A stretch of 64,000 nucleotides of DNA from Ohtaekwangia sp035628875 (GTDB lineage: Bacteria; Bacteroidota; Bacteroidia; Cytophagales; Cyclobacteriaceae). The notes under the pieces were generated by a model. It was given only the letters and a program-made list of their open reading frames with translations. It was not told the DNA's origin and did not search any database. Of the stretch, positions 24,346-32,796 are shown one piece after another. Both the position numbers and the translations under genes were made by a program. Position 1 is the first letter of the stretch. Each line of letters opens with the position of its first letter. The stretch spans positions 62,001 to 126,000 of the forward strand of contig DASPIZ010000135.1 of the NCBI GenBank assembly GCA_035628875.1, read 5' to 3'.

Positions 24346-27303
24346 ATGAGTTCTCTTTTTTTCTGGAAGGAATGGCATAAAGAATATCGGTACACCTGGT
24401 ATGCAATGCTTGGCCTCTTTCTTACAGCCCTGGTTTTTTTGTGGGTCTCCTATGCTCAGGGTGCCGATGCAGTAATTTCCTGGCAACGACTTCAGGAACA
24501 AAAAGAAATTGAAACATCGGTTCATTCCTTTCGGCTGGGACCTTTTGAATTAACGGTTCCAGGGGAAACCTATATCATTTTTGAATATCTCAACGGAAGC
24601 ACCATCAAACCCAATACCACTGCCTCCTACCTGTTCCTCGTGATCCTCACGTTATCGGCCATTATATTACTTTCGGTAATTACCACGGCAGAACGATTCT
24701 GGTTTTTTATTGCGATGGGATTATTCATCCTTTTTGTGGTAAGTTTCCGCCTCGAGGTATTGGGCCTCTTCGGACTGTTTAATCGCGTACCAACGCTGAT
24801 TGTATTAACCGCTTATATTCTTCCAGCATTCTATTTTAACCGCATCCGGTCATCAACACCTTTTCTAACGCGACTGGCTGTTTTCGGTAGCATCACCCTG
24901 CTATTCTCCATCATCATCGCGATGTTTGCAACCGTAAATTTTCCCTTCTATCAGCTTACAATAACCAGCTTTGTACCCGGTCTTATTTTGTCGATACTCT
25001 TCATCATCATGGTGTCGCATGAGATTATCAGCTCCTTTGTGATCGTTATCAGTCAGGGGAATTCTAAAAGTCTTAATCACCTGCTTATTATCAGTACCAT
25101 ATACCTCATCAACATCATCATCACGTGTTTTCATGAAATCGGTGTAATCGACTGGAGCTTTTTATACATCAATCTGTATTTACTGCTTACCATTTCCGCT
25201 CTGCTTGGCATCTGGGGATTTTGCCACCGTGAAGCGCTATATGGGAATATTGTATCCTTTTATCCGTTTGGCGCATTGTTCTTTCTTGCCATGGGTGCGA
25301 TTTGCTTTGCTACAACGGCACAGCTACTGGGCAATGCCAACGACCCGGGTGTACGCATCATCCGCGATGTGATCATCTTCAGCCATACCGGTTTTGGATT
25401 CATATTTCTTATCTACCTGTTTTCGAATTATTCTCCCATGCTGGCGAAAAACCTGCCCGTCCATAAAGTGCTGTACACGCCAACGCGTATGCCTTACTTT
25501 ACATACCGGCTTGCCGGACTCATTGTGATGCTGGCGTTCATCTTCAATTCAAACTGGAGACAATACGTCTATCACGGCATTTCAGCGTTCTATAATTCCG
25601 GAGGAGACCTCTATGCCCTCGAGGGAAATTTTACTTATGCCGAATCTTTTTATGAAAAAGCGCGTGCACAAGCTTTTCAAAATCACCGTTCTAACTATGC
25701 ACTCGGTTCCATGCGCGGCAACAGTTACGATCTCGAAGATGCCCGCGACAACTATGACGATGCGAATTCAAAAAGACCCACAGCTTATTCATTAACCAAT
25801 GAAGGGAATACTTATTTCTGGGAACAGAAGTATTACGACGCCATCCGCACCTATAAAAACGGACTGGAGAAAATCAACAACACCGGACCTCTGGCAAATA
25901 ATCTGGGGTTAAGCTATATCAAAATACATCGTATTGACTCCGCTGCTTATTTTTTAAATCAGGCGCGTGAGTACAAGCTTACTAAAAACGCCGCCGAAAC
26001 AAATTTCTTTGCTATGGCGGCAGTAGAAATGCTTCCCATGAATCCTGATTCCGTGCTGCGCACGTTCAACAGTGATTTTCCGGGAACGCTTTGCAATGCG
26101 CTTGCGCTGTCAACCGTAGTGAACAAACCTTTTAAAATAGATTCGGATCCGCTGGCTGACTCTGTACTCAATCTTTACACGGCTACATTCTTAAACAACT
26201 ATATCATTAAGAATGCAAAAGAAGTGGATACAACATTTATCAACCGCGCGTATGCAATTGCTTCCGATTCCTTAAACGCCGATTATAGTGAGGCCTTAAA
26301 GTCATCATTGTCATTCGCATATTATCACCAGGGAAATATCCAAAAAGCGCTGGAGATTTTGGCGGAGCAGATTTATCTCAGTCAAAGTTACCAGGGAACC
26401 TTTAATTATATCATGGGATTGTGGGCACTTGAGCAGCTGAACCCTGAGTCGGCGGCGATATATTTTTCCTATGCTGACAACTATGAGTTTGAAAACGCGC
26501 CTTTTTACATGGCGATTGCACAAACTGAAGCAGGTCAAATAGAAACGGCATTGAAGGCGTGGGACACCGTTGCTGTACGGGGTAATCGATCACAACGACT
26601 AATTGCGGGCCAGATCAAAAGGATTCTTACTTTATCCAGTGATCAGGTACAATCCCTCACTGATGCAGAAAAATATCAATTCTGCAGATATCGCATCGGA
26701 CTCGAAGATTCAGTTTTGTTTAACCGGATATCCAATTCATTTGATAATCCAAATTACAAAGCGCAGGCATTGTTGGATCTGAGTCGCAAATATCAGGAAG
26801 CCGGTGACCTCGTTTCAGCCATCTATTACTACCAAAGAATCGCAGGGCTTGAGCTTTCAGACAAACGATTATACCACGAGTTCAGGCATTTTGAATTAAT
26901 CCTTCTCGCTACACGAAGGGAAATCAATCTTTTAGCAGAACAGATCAACAATGGAATTGAATTCGACGCCTCAAAAAGACTTGAGAAAATTTACTACACA
27001 GCCCTTATCACCGAAGCAAGTGGAGATACGGCCACCGCGAGAAAAAATTACACCATCCTCGCTAACTATAATCCTTATTTTGAAGATGGCATCCTTTCAG
27101 CGTACCAGTTTTTCCTCAAACACAGTGATATACCCTTCTATCCTTATAACATACTGGCTGAGGCCGTGCAAGTGAATACACAATCCATTCGCCTATGGAG
27201 AGCATACTACAATGAAGCAGTTCGTATTGGCTTTGATGAGTACGCAGCCAGCGCAGCAAAGACAATTGCTGAACTGGAAGCTAAAGGCATTAGGAATCGT
27301 TGA
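24346..27303 (+). CDS. Large polytopic membrane protein with C-terminal TPR domain
   Basis: 985 residues. The N-terminal ~410 residues contain about ten to twelve hydrophobic segments (SLFFWKEWHKEYRYTWYAM before the first, a long periplasmic loop at ~50-90 with GPFELTVPGETYIIFEYLNG). From ~420 on, soluble TPR-like helical pairs (DLYALEGNFTYAESFYEKA, YSLTNEGNTYFWEQKYYDAIRTYKNGLE, ANNLGLSYIKIHRIDSAAYFLNQ and later copies to ~960). No catalytic motif is seen. The layout suggests an envelope scaffold with a TPR on the periplasmic or cytoplasmic face. It follows gatC by 92 bp with no visible terminator. I do not recognise a named family. Confidence 0.75.
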   Translation: MSSLFFWKEWHKEYRYTWYAMLGLFLTALVFLWVSYAQGADAVISWQRLQEQKEIETSVHSFRLGPFELTVPGETYIIFEYLNGSTIKPNTTASYLFLVILTLSAIILLSVITTAERFWFFIAMGLFILFVVSFRLEVLGLFGLFNRVPTLIVLTAYILPAFYFNRIRSSTPFLTRLAVFGSITLLFSIIIAMFATVNFPFYQLTITSFVPGLILSILFIIMVSHEIISSFVIVISQGNSKSLNHLLIISTIYLINIIITCFHEIGVIDWSFLYINLYLLLTISALLGIWGFCHREALYGNIVSFYPFGALFFLAMGAICFATTAQLLGNANDPGVRIIRDVIIFSHTGFGFIFLIYLFSNYSPMLAKNLPVHKVLYTPTRMPYFTYRLAGLIVMLAFIFNSNWRQYVYHGISAFYNSGGDLYALEGNFTYAESFYEKARAQAFQNHRSNYALGSMRGNSYDLEDARDNYDDANSKRPTAYSLTNEGNTYFWEQKYYDAIRTYKNGLEKINNTGPLANNLGLSYIKIHRIDSAAYFLNQAREYKLTKNAAETNFFAMAAVEMLPMNPDSVLRTFNSDFPGTLCNALALSTVVNKPFKIDSDPLADSVLNLYTATFLNNYIIKNAKEVDTTFINRAYAIASDSLNADYSEALKSSLSFAYYHQGNIQKALEILAEQIYLSQSYQGTFNYIMGLWALEQLNPESAAIYFSYADNYEFENAPFYMAIAQTEAGQIETALKAWDTVAVRGNRSQRLIAGQIKRILTLSSDQVQSLTDAEKYQFCRYRIGLEDSVLFNRISNSFDNPNYKAQALLDLSRKYQEAGDLVSAIYYYQRIAGLELSDKRLYHEFRHFELILLATRREINLLAEQINNGIEFDASKRLEKIYYTALITEASGDTATARKNYTILANYNPYFEDGILSAYQFFLKHSDIPFYPYNILAEAVQVNTQSIRLWRAYYNEAVRIGFDEYAASAAKTIAELEAKGIRNR

Positions 27304-27323
27304 TTGACTAAACTTTTACGACC

Positions 27324-27869
27324 TTAACGCTTATGCGTATCAACGCGTTTGGCTGTTTTATGTGACTTTTTGCTTGTCTTTTTTGCAGATGATTTCTTTG
27401 CGGACTTTTTGGCCTTAGCTTTATCTTTCTTCTTTGCTTCTTCTTTTGCTTCTGCAGCCCAAAGCTTTATGTTTTCGCGAATCACCTTCCAGTAATCTTT
27501 ACCATAATCAACAAGTATCTCCGATCTGGCGGGAATATCTTTTTTCGCTTCGATAAATGCCTTGGTTCCCTCAACGATGTAATCACAGTTGTTTACCAAG
27601 CCTTTAATCTTCACTAAACCACGGGCATCGTTCGCATATCGTGCAAATGCTTTCTTGTCAGGAAATCCGTCGATCACATGGTTTCTATTGATATAAAAGA
27701 TATATCCGTTCTTTCCGTCATCATCTGCCACATCTTTCCAGGCTGAACGCTTTCCTTTGTACTCAACGATCAATGTTCCCTTCGGAATAAATTTTTTTGT
27801 AAATAACCCTTTTCCAGCGTTGGGAATGGTAGACTTCTTAACGTAAAGTTGTTTTTCTAATAGTGCCAT
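27324..27869 (-). CDS. SET-domain protein with lysine-rich tail
   Basis: 181 residues. Residues ~5-130 form a SET domain: GKGLFTKKFIPKGTLIVEYKG, FYINRNHVIDG, FARYANDARGLVK (in place of the RFINHSC motif), NCDYI and ILVDYGKDYW for the pseudoknot tyrosine. Residues ~140-181 are a histone H1-like basic tail with about 17 lysines in 40 residues, alternating with Ala and Ser. SET enzymes methylate lysines of proteins; bacterial examples exist and some modify ribosomal or nucleoid proteins. The tail may bind DNA or be a substrate itself (inference). Start ATG 27869 is preceded by leader without repeats for ~80 bp. Confidence 0.85.
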   Translation of the reverse strand: MALLEKQLYVKKSTIPNAGKGLFTKKFIPKGTLIVEYKGKRSAWKDVADDDGKNGYIFYINRNHVIDGFPDKKAFARYANDARGLVKIKGLVNNCDYIVEGTKAFIEAKKDIPARSEILVDYGKDYWKVIRENIKLWAAEAKEEAKKKDKAKAKKSAKKSSAKKTSKKSHKTAKRVDTHKR

Positions 27870-27958
27870 GTATAAGCTGTTCTCTAAAAATGCGCGTGAA
27901 GATAGGTTAATTTAACTTTTATAAAAAGTTTATGCCATAATATGTCGTAGAGTTAGGG

Positions 27959-28014
27959 ATTGAGTATTAGGTATTAGGCATTAGGTATTAGGGGTTGGGT
28001 ATTAGTGTCTTGGG
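27959..28014. repeat. Eight-unit heptamer repeat (ATTRGGY type)
   Basis: Eight contiguous degenerate 7-bp units, the same ATTRGGY word as at 18057-18147 and 60757-60834, in the gap between the divergent SET-domain and symporter genes. Confidence 0.8.
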
Positions 28015-28136
28015 TGTTACGATCAGTGATGATTGTTGATATGGACGTAAATGAAGACTTTTATACAATGGCGCTATATTTATAAAGCTTTCAAATAAAT
28101 GGTTATGAAGTTTTAAGATGAAGTTTAAAGCATACG

Positions 28137-29114
28137 ATGAAGATTTTCGAACGATTAAATAAAGTCGGGTTAAATACATTCTTTCTGCTTATACTGGGCA
28201 TGGTAGGGCTTGCATGGCTTGCACCATCGTATGGAACAAACCAGAGTCATTTACCACTTCAACCGATCAGTTATTATGGCGTTTCACTGATTTTTTTCTT
28301 CTATGGTCTTCGGCTAAGCGCCATCGCACTCTGGAAGGGATTATCCCATTGGAAAATACATCTCGTCATACAAGGCACCACCTTTGTGTTGTTTCCTTTG
28401 ATCGCATTATTGTGCTATGAATTTTTTCACAGTCAGACTTATGCATTATTGTGGATCGGTTTTTTTTATCTCGCTGCACTGCCTTCTACGGTGTCATCTT
28501 CTGTAGTAATGATTTCTATCGCCGGAGGAAATTTACCGGCCGGAATTTTTAATGCCAGCGTTTCCAGTGTATTGGGAATTTTAATGACGCCGCTCTGGAT
28601 GAGCATGTTCATTGTAAATACAAACAACACACAGAATTTTCTCCATGTCATCTTAAGCTTGTGTCTTCAGGTACTCTTACCCTTTATTCTTGGATTGTCC
28701 CTTCATCGCTACCTCGGCCGTGTGGCCGAAAAACACAAGACCATATTACGATACTTCGACCAGGCGGTTATCTTATTAATTGTTTACCGTGCCTTTTGTG
28801 AATCGTTTTACAATAAAATGTTTTCCGGGTTTACCACTTTAGAAATTTTTACCCTGGGTGGTTTAATACTGGCATTCTTTTTACTGATGGCAGCTTTGAT
28901 GTATATCTTATCCCTAGTCATGAAGTTTTCACGCGAGGACCGCATCACCATACTTTTTTGCGGATCAAAGAAATCGCTTATTCAAGGGGTTGTGATGGCG
29001 CAGGTATTATTTTCGAACCAGGTATCACTGGGAATTATACTTCTTCCACTCATGCTATACCACACGCTACAACTTATAGCGGGAAGCATCATCGCAGAAC
29101 GATTGTCAAAATAA
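28137..29114 (+). CDS. Bile acid:sodium symporter family protein (SBF-like)
   Basis: 325 residues with nine to ten membrane helices, the SBF/YfeH class. Key features: a short Gly/Phe helix FFFYGLRLSAIALWKGLSHW, the AALPSTVSSSVVMISIAGGNLPAGIFNASVSSVLGI helix-break region (helices 4 and 5) and the matching LFCGSKKSLIQGVVMA in the second half. Members take up organic anions with Na+; the substrate is not known. Its 3' end is followed by the convergent catalase terminator. Confidence 0.87.
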   Translation: MKIFERLNKVGLNTFFLLILGMVGLAWLAPSYGTNQSHLPLQPISYYGVSLIFFFYGLRLSAIALWKGLSHWKIHLVIQGTTFVLFPLIALLCYEFFHSQTYALLWIGFFYLAALPSTVSSSVVMISIAGGNLPAGIFNASVSSVLGILMTPLWMSMFIVNTNNTQNFLHVILSLCLQVLLPFILGLSLHRYLGRVAEKHKTILRYFDQAVILLIVYRAFCESFYNKMFSGFTTLEIFTLGGLILAFFLLMAALMYILSLVMKFSREDRITILFCGSKKSLIQGVVMAQVLFSNQVSLGIILLPLMLYHTLQLIAGSIIAERLSK

Positions 29115-29190
29115 CATTTGAGCTATACATTGTTTTGTCATTGGACCAAAAACTAGAACTCAGGCGTTAAAATTTTCGGTATCAATCGGA

Positions 29191-29220
29191 AAAAAAAGAG
29201 CCGTCACTTTCGCAACGGCC
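29191..29220 (-). terminator. Rho-independent terminator of katA
   Basis: On the minus strand GGCCGT(n)ACGGCTC hairpin (pairing 29200-29204 with 29215-29219 plus flanking) followed by a run of seven T (29197-29191). It lies 10 bp after the katA stop. Confidence 0.8.
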
Positions 29221-29229
29221 CCTCCATCA

Positions 29230-30744
29230 TTAAAACAAATTATTACCGGGTTGCATCATTCCGGCTTCGATGCTTACACCCAATCCATCCGCGACACGCA
29301 AGCCTAACCCTGGATCGCAGCGAAAAAAGTGACAAAGCTGGCGATTAACAATAAGCTCTTTTTTTGGACCAGAAATCGCTTTCATGGAACCGACAATATT
29401 CTTTACAAGGTTTATTCTTTCTTCTTCAGTTAACACCCTTTTATACAACCAGCCCGGCTGTGTATAATGATCATCTTCGCCAGGGGCATTGCGATCATAC
29501 CAATCCGCTACAATGGCATCCAACGAAAGTGCAGGTTCTTTGTATGCAGGATCAGGATAGATGGCATCGAAACTATTGGGGAAATAATTTGGCGCAGATC
29601 CTCCGTTGCCATCAACGCGCATGGCACCGTCACGTTGATAGTTATGCACCGCATATGGGCACTTATTAACCGGGATCTGCTCATAGTTTGCACCCAAACG
29701 ATAACGATGTGCATCCGGATAAGATAAAATTCTTCCCTGCAACATCTTGTCAGGTGAATAACCGACGCCATCAATAACATGGGCAGGAGCAAAAGCAGCT
29801 TGTTCAACTTCCGCAAAATAATTTGACGGGACTTCGTTTAACTCCATCACACCAACATCAATCAACGGAAAGTCTTTCTGTGGCCAAATCTTAGTAAGAT
29901 CAAACGGATTAAAGTTAAACTCCTGAGCCTGCTGTAACGTCATGACCTGGACCTTCAGTGACCACTTCGGAAAATCCCTCCGATCTATGGCTTCCACAAG
30001 ATCGCGTTGCGCCTGATCGAGATCTTTTGACTTCATCAAATCGGCTTCATCTGCGGTAAAATTTTGAATTCCCTGTTGTGATTTAAAATGAAACTTTACC
30101 CACACAATGTCATTGTCCTTATTCACTAACGAAAATGTGTGACTTCCAAAACCATGCATATGCCGGTAACTGTACGGCGTACCCCGGTCACTCATTACAA
30201 TCATCACCTGGTGCAGGCTTTCCGGATTTAACGACCAGAAATCCCACATCATCGTTGGACTTTTAAGATTCGTACGGGGATCACGTTTTTGCGTGTGAAT
30301 AAAGTCATCAAACTTCTTGGGGTCTTTGATAAAAAACACAGGTGTGTTATTGCCTACCAGATCCCAGTTACCCTCTTCTGTATAAAATTTAACCGCGAAG
30401 CCACGCGGATCGCGCTCAGAATCTGCGCTTCCTTTTTCACCACCTACTGTTGAGAACCTTGCCAACACACGGCATTCATTTCCGACATTACCGAAGAGTT
30501 TAGCACGTGTATACTTAGAAATATCATGGGTTACCTTAAATGTACCATACGCTCCGGTTCCTTTTGCATGGACAACACGTTCAGGAATTCTTTCGCGGTT
30601 GAAGTGCGCCATCTTTTCATGCAAAATGAAATCCTGAAGTAAAACCGGACCACGCGGTCCTGCAGTCATACTGTTTTCATGTTCTACATAAGGCTTTCCA
30701 CTTGCAGTGGTGAGTTTGTGTTTTTGTTCTTTTCCGTTTTCCAT
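29230..30744 (-). CDS. katA: Monofunctional catalase
   Basis: 504 residues of the small-subunit, clade 3 type. Distal His59 in RVVHAKGTGAYG, distal Asn in VGNNTPVFFIKDP and heme-ligand Tyr within RILSYPDAHRYRLGANY. Ends with a short NADPH-binding region rather than a long C-terminal domain. It breaks down H2O2. The upstream region (30745-30840) contains ATAGACAGAATCTAT, an OxyR-type half-site, and the oxyR gene follows on the same strand, so peroxide regulation is likely. A rho-independent terminator is visible downstream. Confidence 0.96.
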   Translation of the reverse strand: MENGKEQKHKLTTASGKPYVEHENSMTAGPRGPVLLQDFILHEKMAHFNRERIPERVVHAKGTGAYGTFKVTHDISKYTRAKLFGNVGNECRVLARFSTVGGEKGSADSERDPRGFAVKFYTEEGNWDLVGNNTPVFFIKDPKKFDDFIHTQKRDPRTNLKSPTMMWDFWSLNPESLHQVMIVMSDRGTPYSYRHMHGFGSHTFSLVNKDNDIVWVKFHFKSQQGIQNFTADEADLMKSKDLDQAQRDLVEAIDRRDFPKWSLKVQVMTLQQAQEFNFNPFDLTKIWPQKDFPLIDVGVMELNEVPSNYFAEVEQAAFAPAHVIDGVGYSPDKMLQGRILSYPDAHRYRLGANYEQIPVNKCPYAVHNYQRDGAMRVDGNGGSAPNYFPNSFDAIYPDPAYKEPALSLDAIVADWYDRNAPGEDDHYTQPGWLYKRVLTEEERINLVKNIVGSMKAISGPKKELIVNRQLCHFFRCDPGLGLRVADGLGVSIEAGMMQPGNNLF

Positions 30745-30820
30745 GATAAGCAGTTGTTATTTGTGATACGAAGGTGTCCCAGGCCGTGCGCTAAAACAAA
30801 GCGAAAGTTTTTATATCCGT

Positions 30821-30835
30821 ATAGACAGAATCTAT
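30821..30835. promoter_or_regulatory. Candidate OxyR operator upstream of katA
   Basis: ATAGACAGAATCTAT is an ATAG-N7-CTAT dyad identical in layout to the E. coli OxyR half-site. It lies about 77 bp upstream of the katA start. Only one full half-site is clear; the second is not. Confidence 0.6.
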
Positions 30836-30840
30836 TACTA

Positions 30841-31045
30841 AGTTCAAGGTTCATGATTCAAGGTTAAAAGTTTGTGTTCTGTAACGAGTGGCAGACGAAC
30901 TAATTTGAGGTTTGAGGTTTGAGGTTTGAAATGCCCTCATAGCTTGATACTGATTGGATGCAAAGCTCGCTTTAGCATTCAAAACCTAATTATAATTAGT
31001 TAACCGGAAACCAACCTCCAACATCAAACGTCAAACCTCAAACAG
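30841..31045. repeat. Composite-type repeat, copy 4, forming a large inverted repeat
   Basis: Opens with GGTTCAA-type 7-bp units (30841-30875). Four TTTGAGG units at 30904-30931 face five CAAACST-type units at 31011-31045 (the reverse complement word), so the block can fold into a stem enclosing ~80 bp. Located between katA and oxyR. Confidence 0.75.
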
Positions 31046-31059
31046 TTCTGCACAACCCG

Positions 31060-31980
31060 TCACCTCCACGTCACCCGAATGTACTTTTCGTTCTTTTTAA
31101 AATGTGCGGGAATAGCTTTTAGTATGGCTTGCCTGAGTTTATCAAGAAGCATTTCCTTGACAAATCCGTTGTGTACCACCAGGCTTACTTCGCGTACGGG
31201 TTCCGGTGCGTTGAAATGTTTGACGTGTTTGTTCTTTGAATCAACCGCGAGTTCGGGAATGAGTGTATAACCGTAGTTGTTATCTACCATTGCTTTCAAT
31301 GTTTCAAACGAACCGCTCTGGTAATTCAGCTGATTATGGGTTTTCTTTTGTTTCGCAGAGCAAAGGTTTTCAACCTGTCCACGGAAGCAGTGTCCTTCTT
31401 CCAATAAAAGCAGGTTGTCGTACGAAAGCGATTTAACGTTGATTTTTTCCTGTTGAAAATACTTGAGATGTTCGGCAGTGTATAACAGAATAGGTTCGTA
31501 AAAAATCGGGATCTCCCGGATTTCGCGGTCGTCAACCGGTGTTACCAATATGGCAACATCCAAACGATTTGTTTTTAACATTCTGATAATCTCTTCGGTT
31601 TGCAATTCCATTACCGTAAAAGATGTACCGGGATGTTTCTCCAGGAACTTATTTAAAAACTTAGGCAATAGGTAAGGCGCTAACGTAGGAATAACACCGA
31701 GGCGAAATTCACCTTCGATGGAATCTTTTTCATTTCGAATGAACTCCTTTAGATTCTTAATCTCTTGTAAAATCTGCCGCGCCCTCGAAATAATAATTTC
31801 CCCTGACTTTGTTGGCTTTAACGGCTGACCTTTGTCAAAGATTTTAACGCCGAGCTCATCTTCAAGCTTTTTAACCATCATACTGAGCGTGGGTTGTGTC
31901 ACGTTACAGAAATTTGCGGCTTTGGCATGGTTCCGATGAATATCCAGCGCAATTATATATTCCAGTTGTTGCAAGTTCAT
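31060..31980 (-). CDS. oxyR: Hydrogen-peroxide sensor LysR-type regulator OxyR
   Basis: 306 residues. N-terminal winged HTH (MNLQQLEYIIALDIHRNHAKAANFCNVTQPTLSMMVKKLEDELG), then a LysR substrate domain. Cys198 and Cys207 (EEGHCFRGQVENLC) sit nine apart exactly as the redox pair Cys199/Cys208 of E. coli OxyR, so it should form a disulfide on oxidation. The gene shares a back-to-back promoter with ahpC and lies upstream of katA, making an OxyR regulon cluster. It probably autoregulates through the dyad at 32031-32054. Confidence 0.95.
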   Translation of the reverse strand: MNLQQLEYIIALDIHRNHAKAANFCNVTQPTLSMMVKKLEDELGVKIFDKGQPLKPTKSGEIIISRARQILQEIKNLKEFIRNEKDSIEGEFRLGVIPTLAPYLLPKFLNKFLEKHPGTSFTVMELQTEEIIRMLKTNRLDVAILVTPVDDREIREIPIFYEPILLYTAEHLKYFQQEKINVKSLSYDNLLLLEEGHCFRGQVENLCSAKQKKTHNQLNYQSGSFETLKAMVDNNYGYTLIPELAVDSKNKHVKHFNAPEPVREVSLVVHNGFVKEMLLDKLRQAILKAIPAHFKKNEKYIRVTWR

Positions 31981-32014
31981 TCGATTGCGCTCTAATCTAA
32001 AACGGTGTCATAAA

Positions 32015-32044
32015 CAAAACTAATAAGTTGATAACAAATATCAA
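32015..32044 (-). promoter_or_regulatory. oxyR promoter (TTG-N19-TAGTTTTG)
   Basis: Minus-strand TTG (32044-32042) and TAGTTTTG (32022-32015) separated by 19 bp, a perfect fit to the Bacteroidota consensus. The TTG is 2 bp from that of the ahpC promoter. Confidence 0.7.
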
Positions 32045-32054
32045 TATTGTTTAT
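32031..32054. promoter_or_regulatory. Candidate OxyR operator between oxyR and ahpC
   Basis: A 24-bp imperfect dyad starting ATAACAAATAT and ending TATTGTTTAT, with 18 of 24 positions symmetric, covers both -33 elements of the divergent promoters, centred on CAATATTG. Confidence 0.6.
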
Positions 32055-32076
32055 AACATTTCCATTGCTATTTTCG
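32047..32076 (+). promoter_or_regulatory. ahpC promoter (TTG-N19-TATTTTCG)
   Basis: TTG 32047-32049 and TATTTTCG 32069-32076, 19 bp apart, one mismatch to the consensus (C for T in the -7 box). Ends 32 bp before the chosen ahpC start. Confidence 0.65.
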
Positions 32077-32108
32077 CGGCATCATTAAATAAAAAATTTT
32101 TAAGACGT

Positions 32109-32666
32109 ATGACAAAAGGTATTTTATCAGTAGGTCAGACTTTCCCTAAGTTCAAGAAAAGTGCAGTAGTTTCCCTTGAAAAAGGAAAAGAATTTTACGA
32201 CGTCTCTTCGGATGAATTGGTAAACGAAGAAGGTCGCTGGACGGTGATGTTTTGGTGGCCAAAAGACTTCACATTTGTTTGTCCTACAGAAATTGCAGAA
32301 TTCAACAAAAATTATGGAGAATTCAGAGATCGTAATGCCAACTTAATTGGCGCTTCAACAGATTCTGAATTCGTTCACCTGGCGTGGAGAAAAAATCATG
32401 ACGATCTGAGAGATCTTAAGTTCCCTATGCTGGCCGATACATCAAAAACCCTGGCCGAAGATTTGGGTATTCTTGAAGCAAATGAAAAGGTTGCTTATCG
32501 TGCAACGTTTATCATCGATCCTCAGGGTATCGTTCGTTGGGTAAGTGTAAATGACCTCAATGTAGGCCGCAACGTGAAAGAAGTAATCCGCGTGCTGGAT
32601 GCATTGCAAACCGACGAACTCTGTCCTTGTAACTGGGAAAAAGGAAAAGAAACGATTAAAGCTTAA
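32109..32666 (+). CDS. ahpC: Peroxiredoxin AhpC, mycobacterial/AhpD-dependent type
   Basis: 185 residues from ATG 32109; an upstream in-frame start would add 27 non-conserved residues that overlap the promoter. Peroxidatic Cys58 in FWWPKDFTFVCPTEI; C-terminal ELCPCNWEKG holds the resolving Cys172 plus a third Cys174. The sequence pattern (WWPKDFTF, DSEFVHLAWRKNHDDL, VGRNVKEVIRVLDALQTDELC) follows Mycobacterium tuberculosis AhpC more than the enteric one. It reduces H2O2 and organic peroxides with electrons likely from the AhpD-like protein encoded next. OxyR dyad sits at the promoter. A GGTTCAA-type repeat separates the two genes. Confidence 0.93.
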   Translation: MTKGILSVGQTFPKFKKSAVVSLEKGKEFYDVSSDELVNEEGRWTVMFWWPKDFTFVCPTEIAEFNKNYGEFRDRNANLIGASTDSEFVHLAWRKNHDDLRDLKFPMLADTSKTLAEDLGILEANEKVAYRATFIIDPQGIVRWVSVNDLNVGRNVKEVIRVLDALQTDELCPCNWEKGKETIKA

Positions 32667-32667
32667 A

Positions 32668-32763
32668 GGTTCAAGCGGTTCAAGGTTCATGGTTTAAGGT
32701 TCAAAGTTAGGCGTTCGAATAACACCAGAATTTCGACATTGTTTGAAATTTGATGTTTGGTTA
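32668..32763 (+). repeat. Composite-type repeat, copy 5, inside the ahpC-ahpD gap
   Basis: Seven GGTTCAA-type units (32668-32718), then a degenerate CGTTCGAATAAC stretch and a TTTGAAATTTGATG run, the same order as copies 1 and 2. It begins 1 bp after the ahpC stop and fills the operon gap. Confidence 0.7.
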
Positions 32764-32796
32764 CGACGACATGGAACTATATTAAAATTAAAAATT

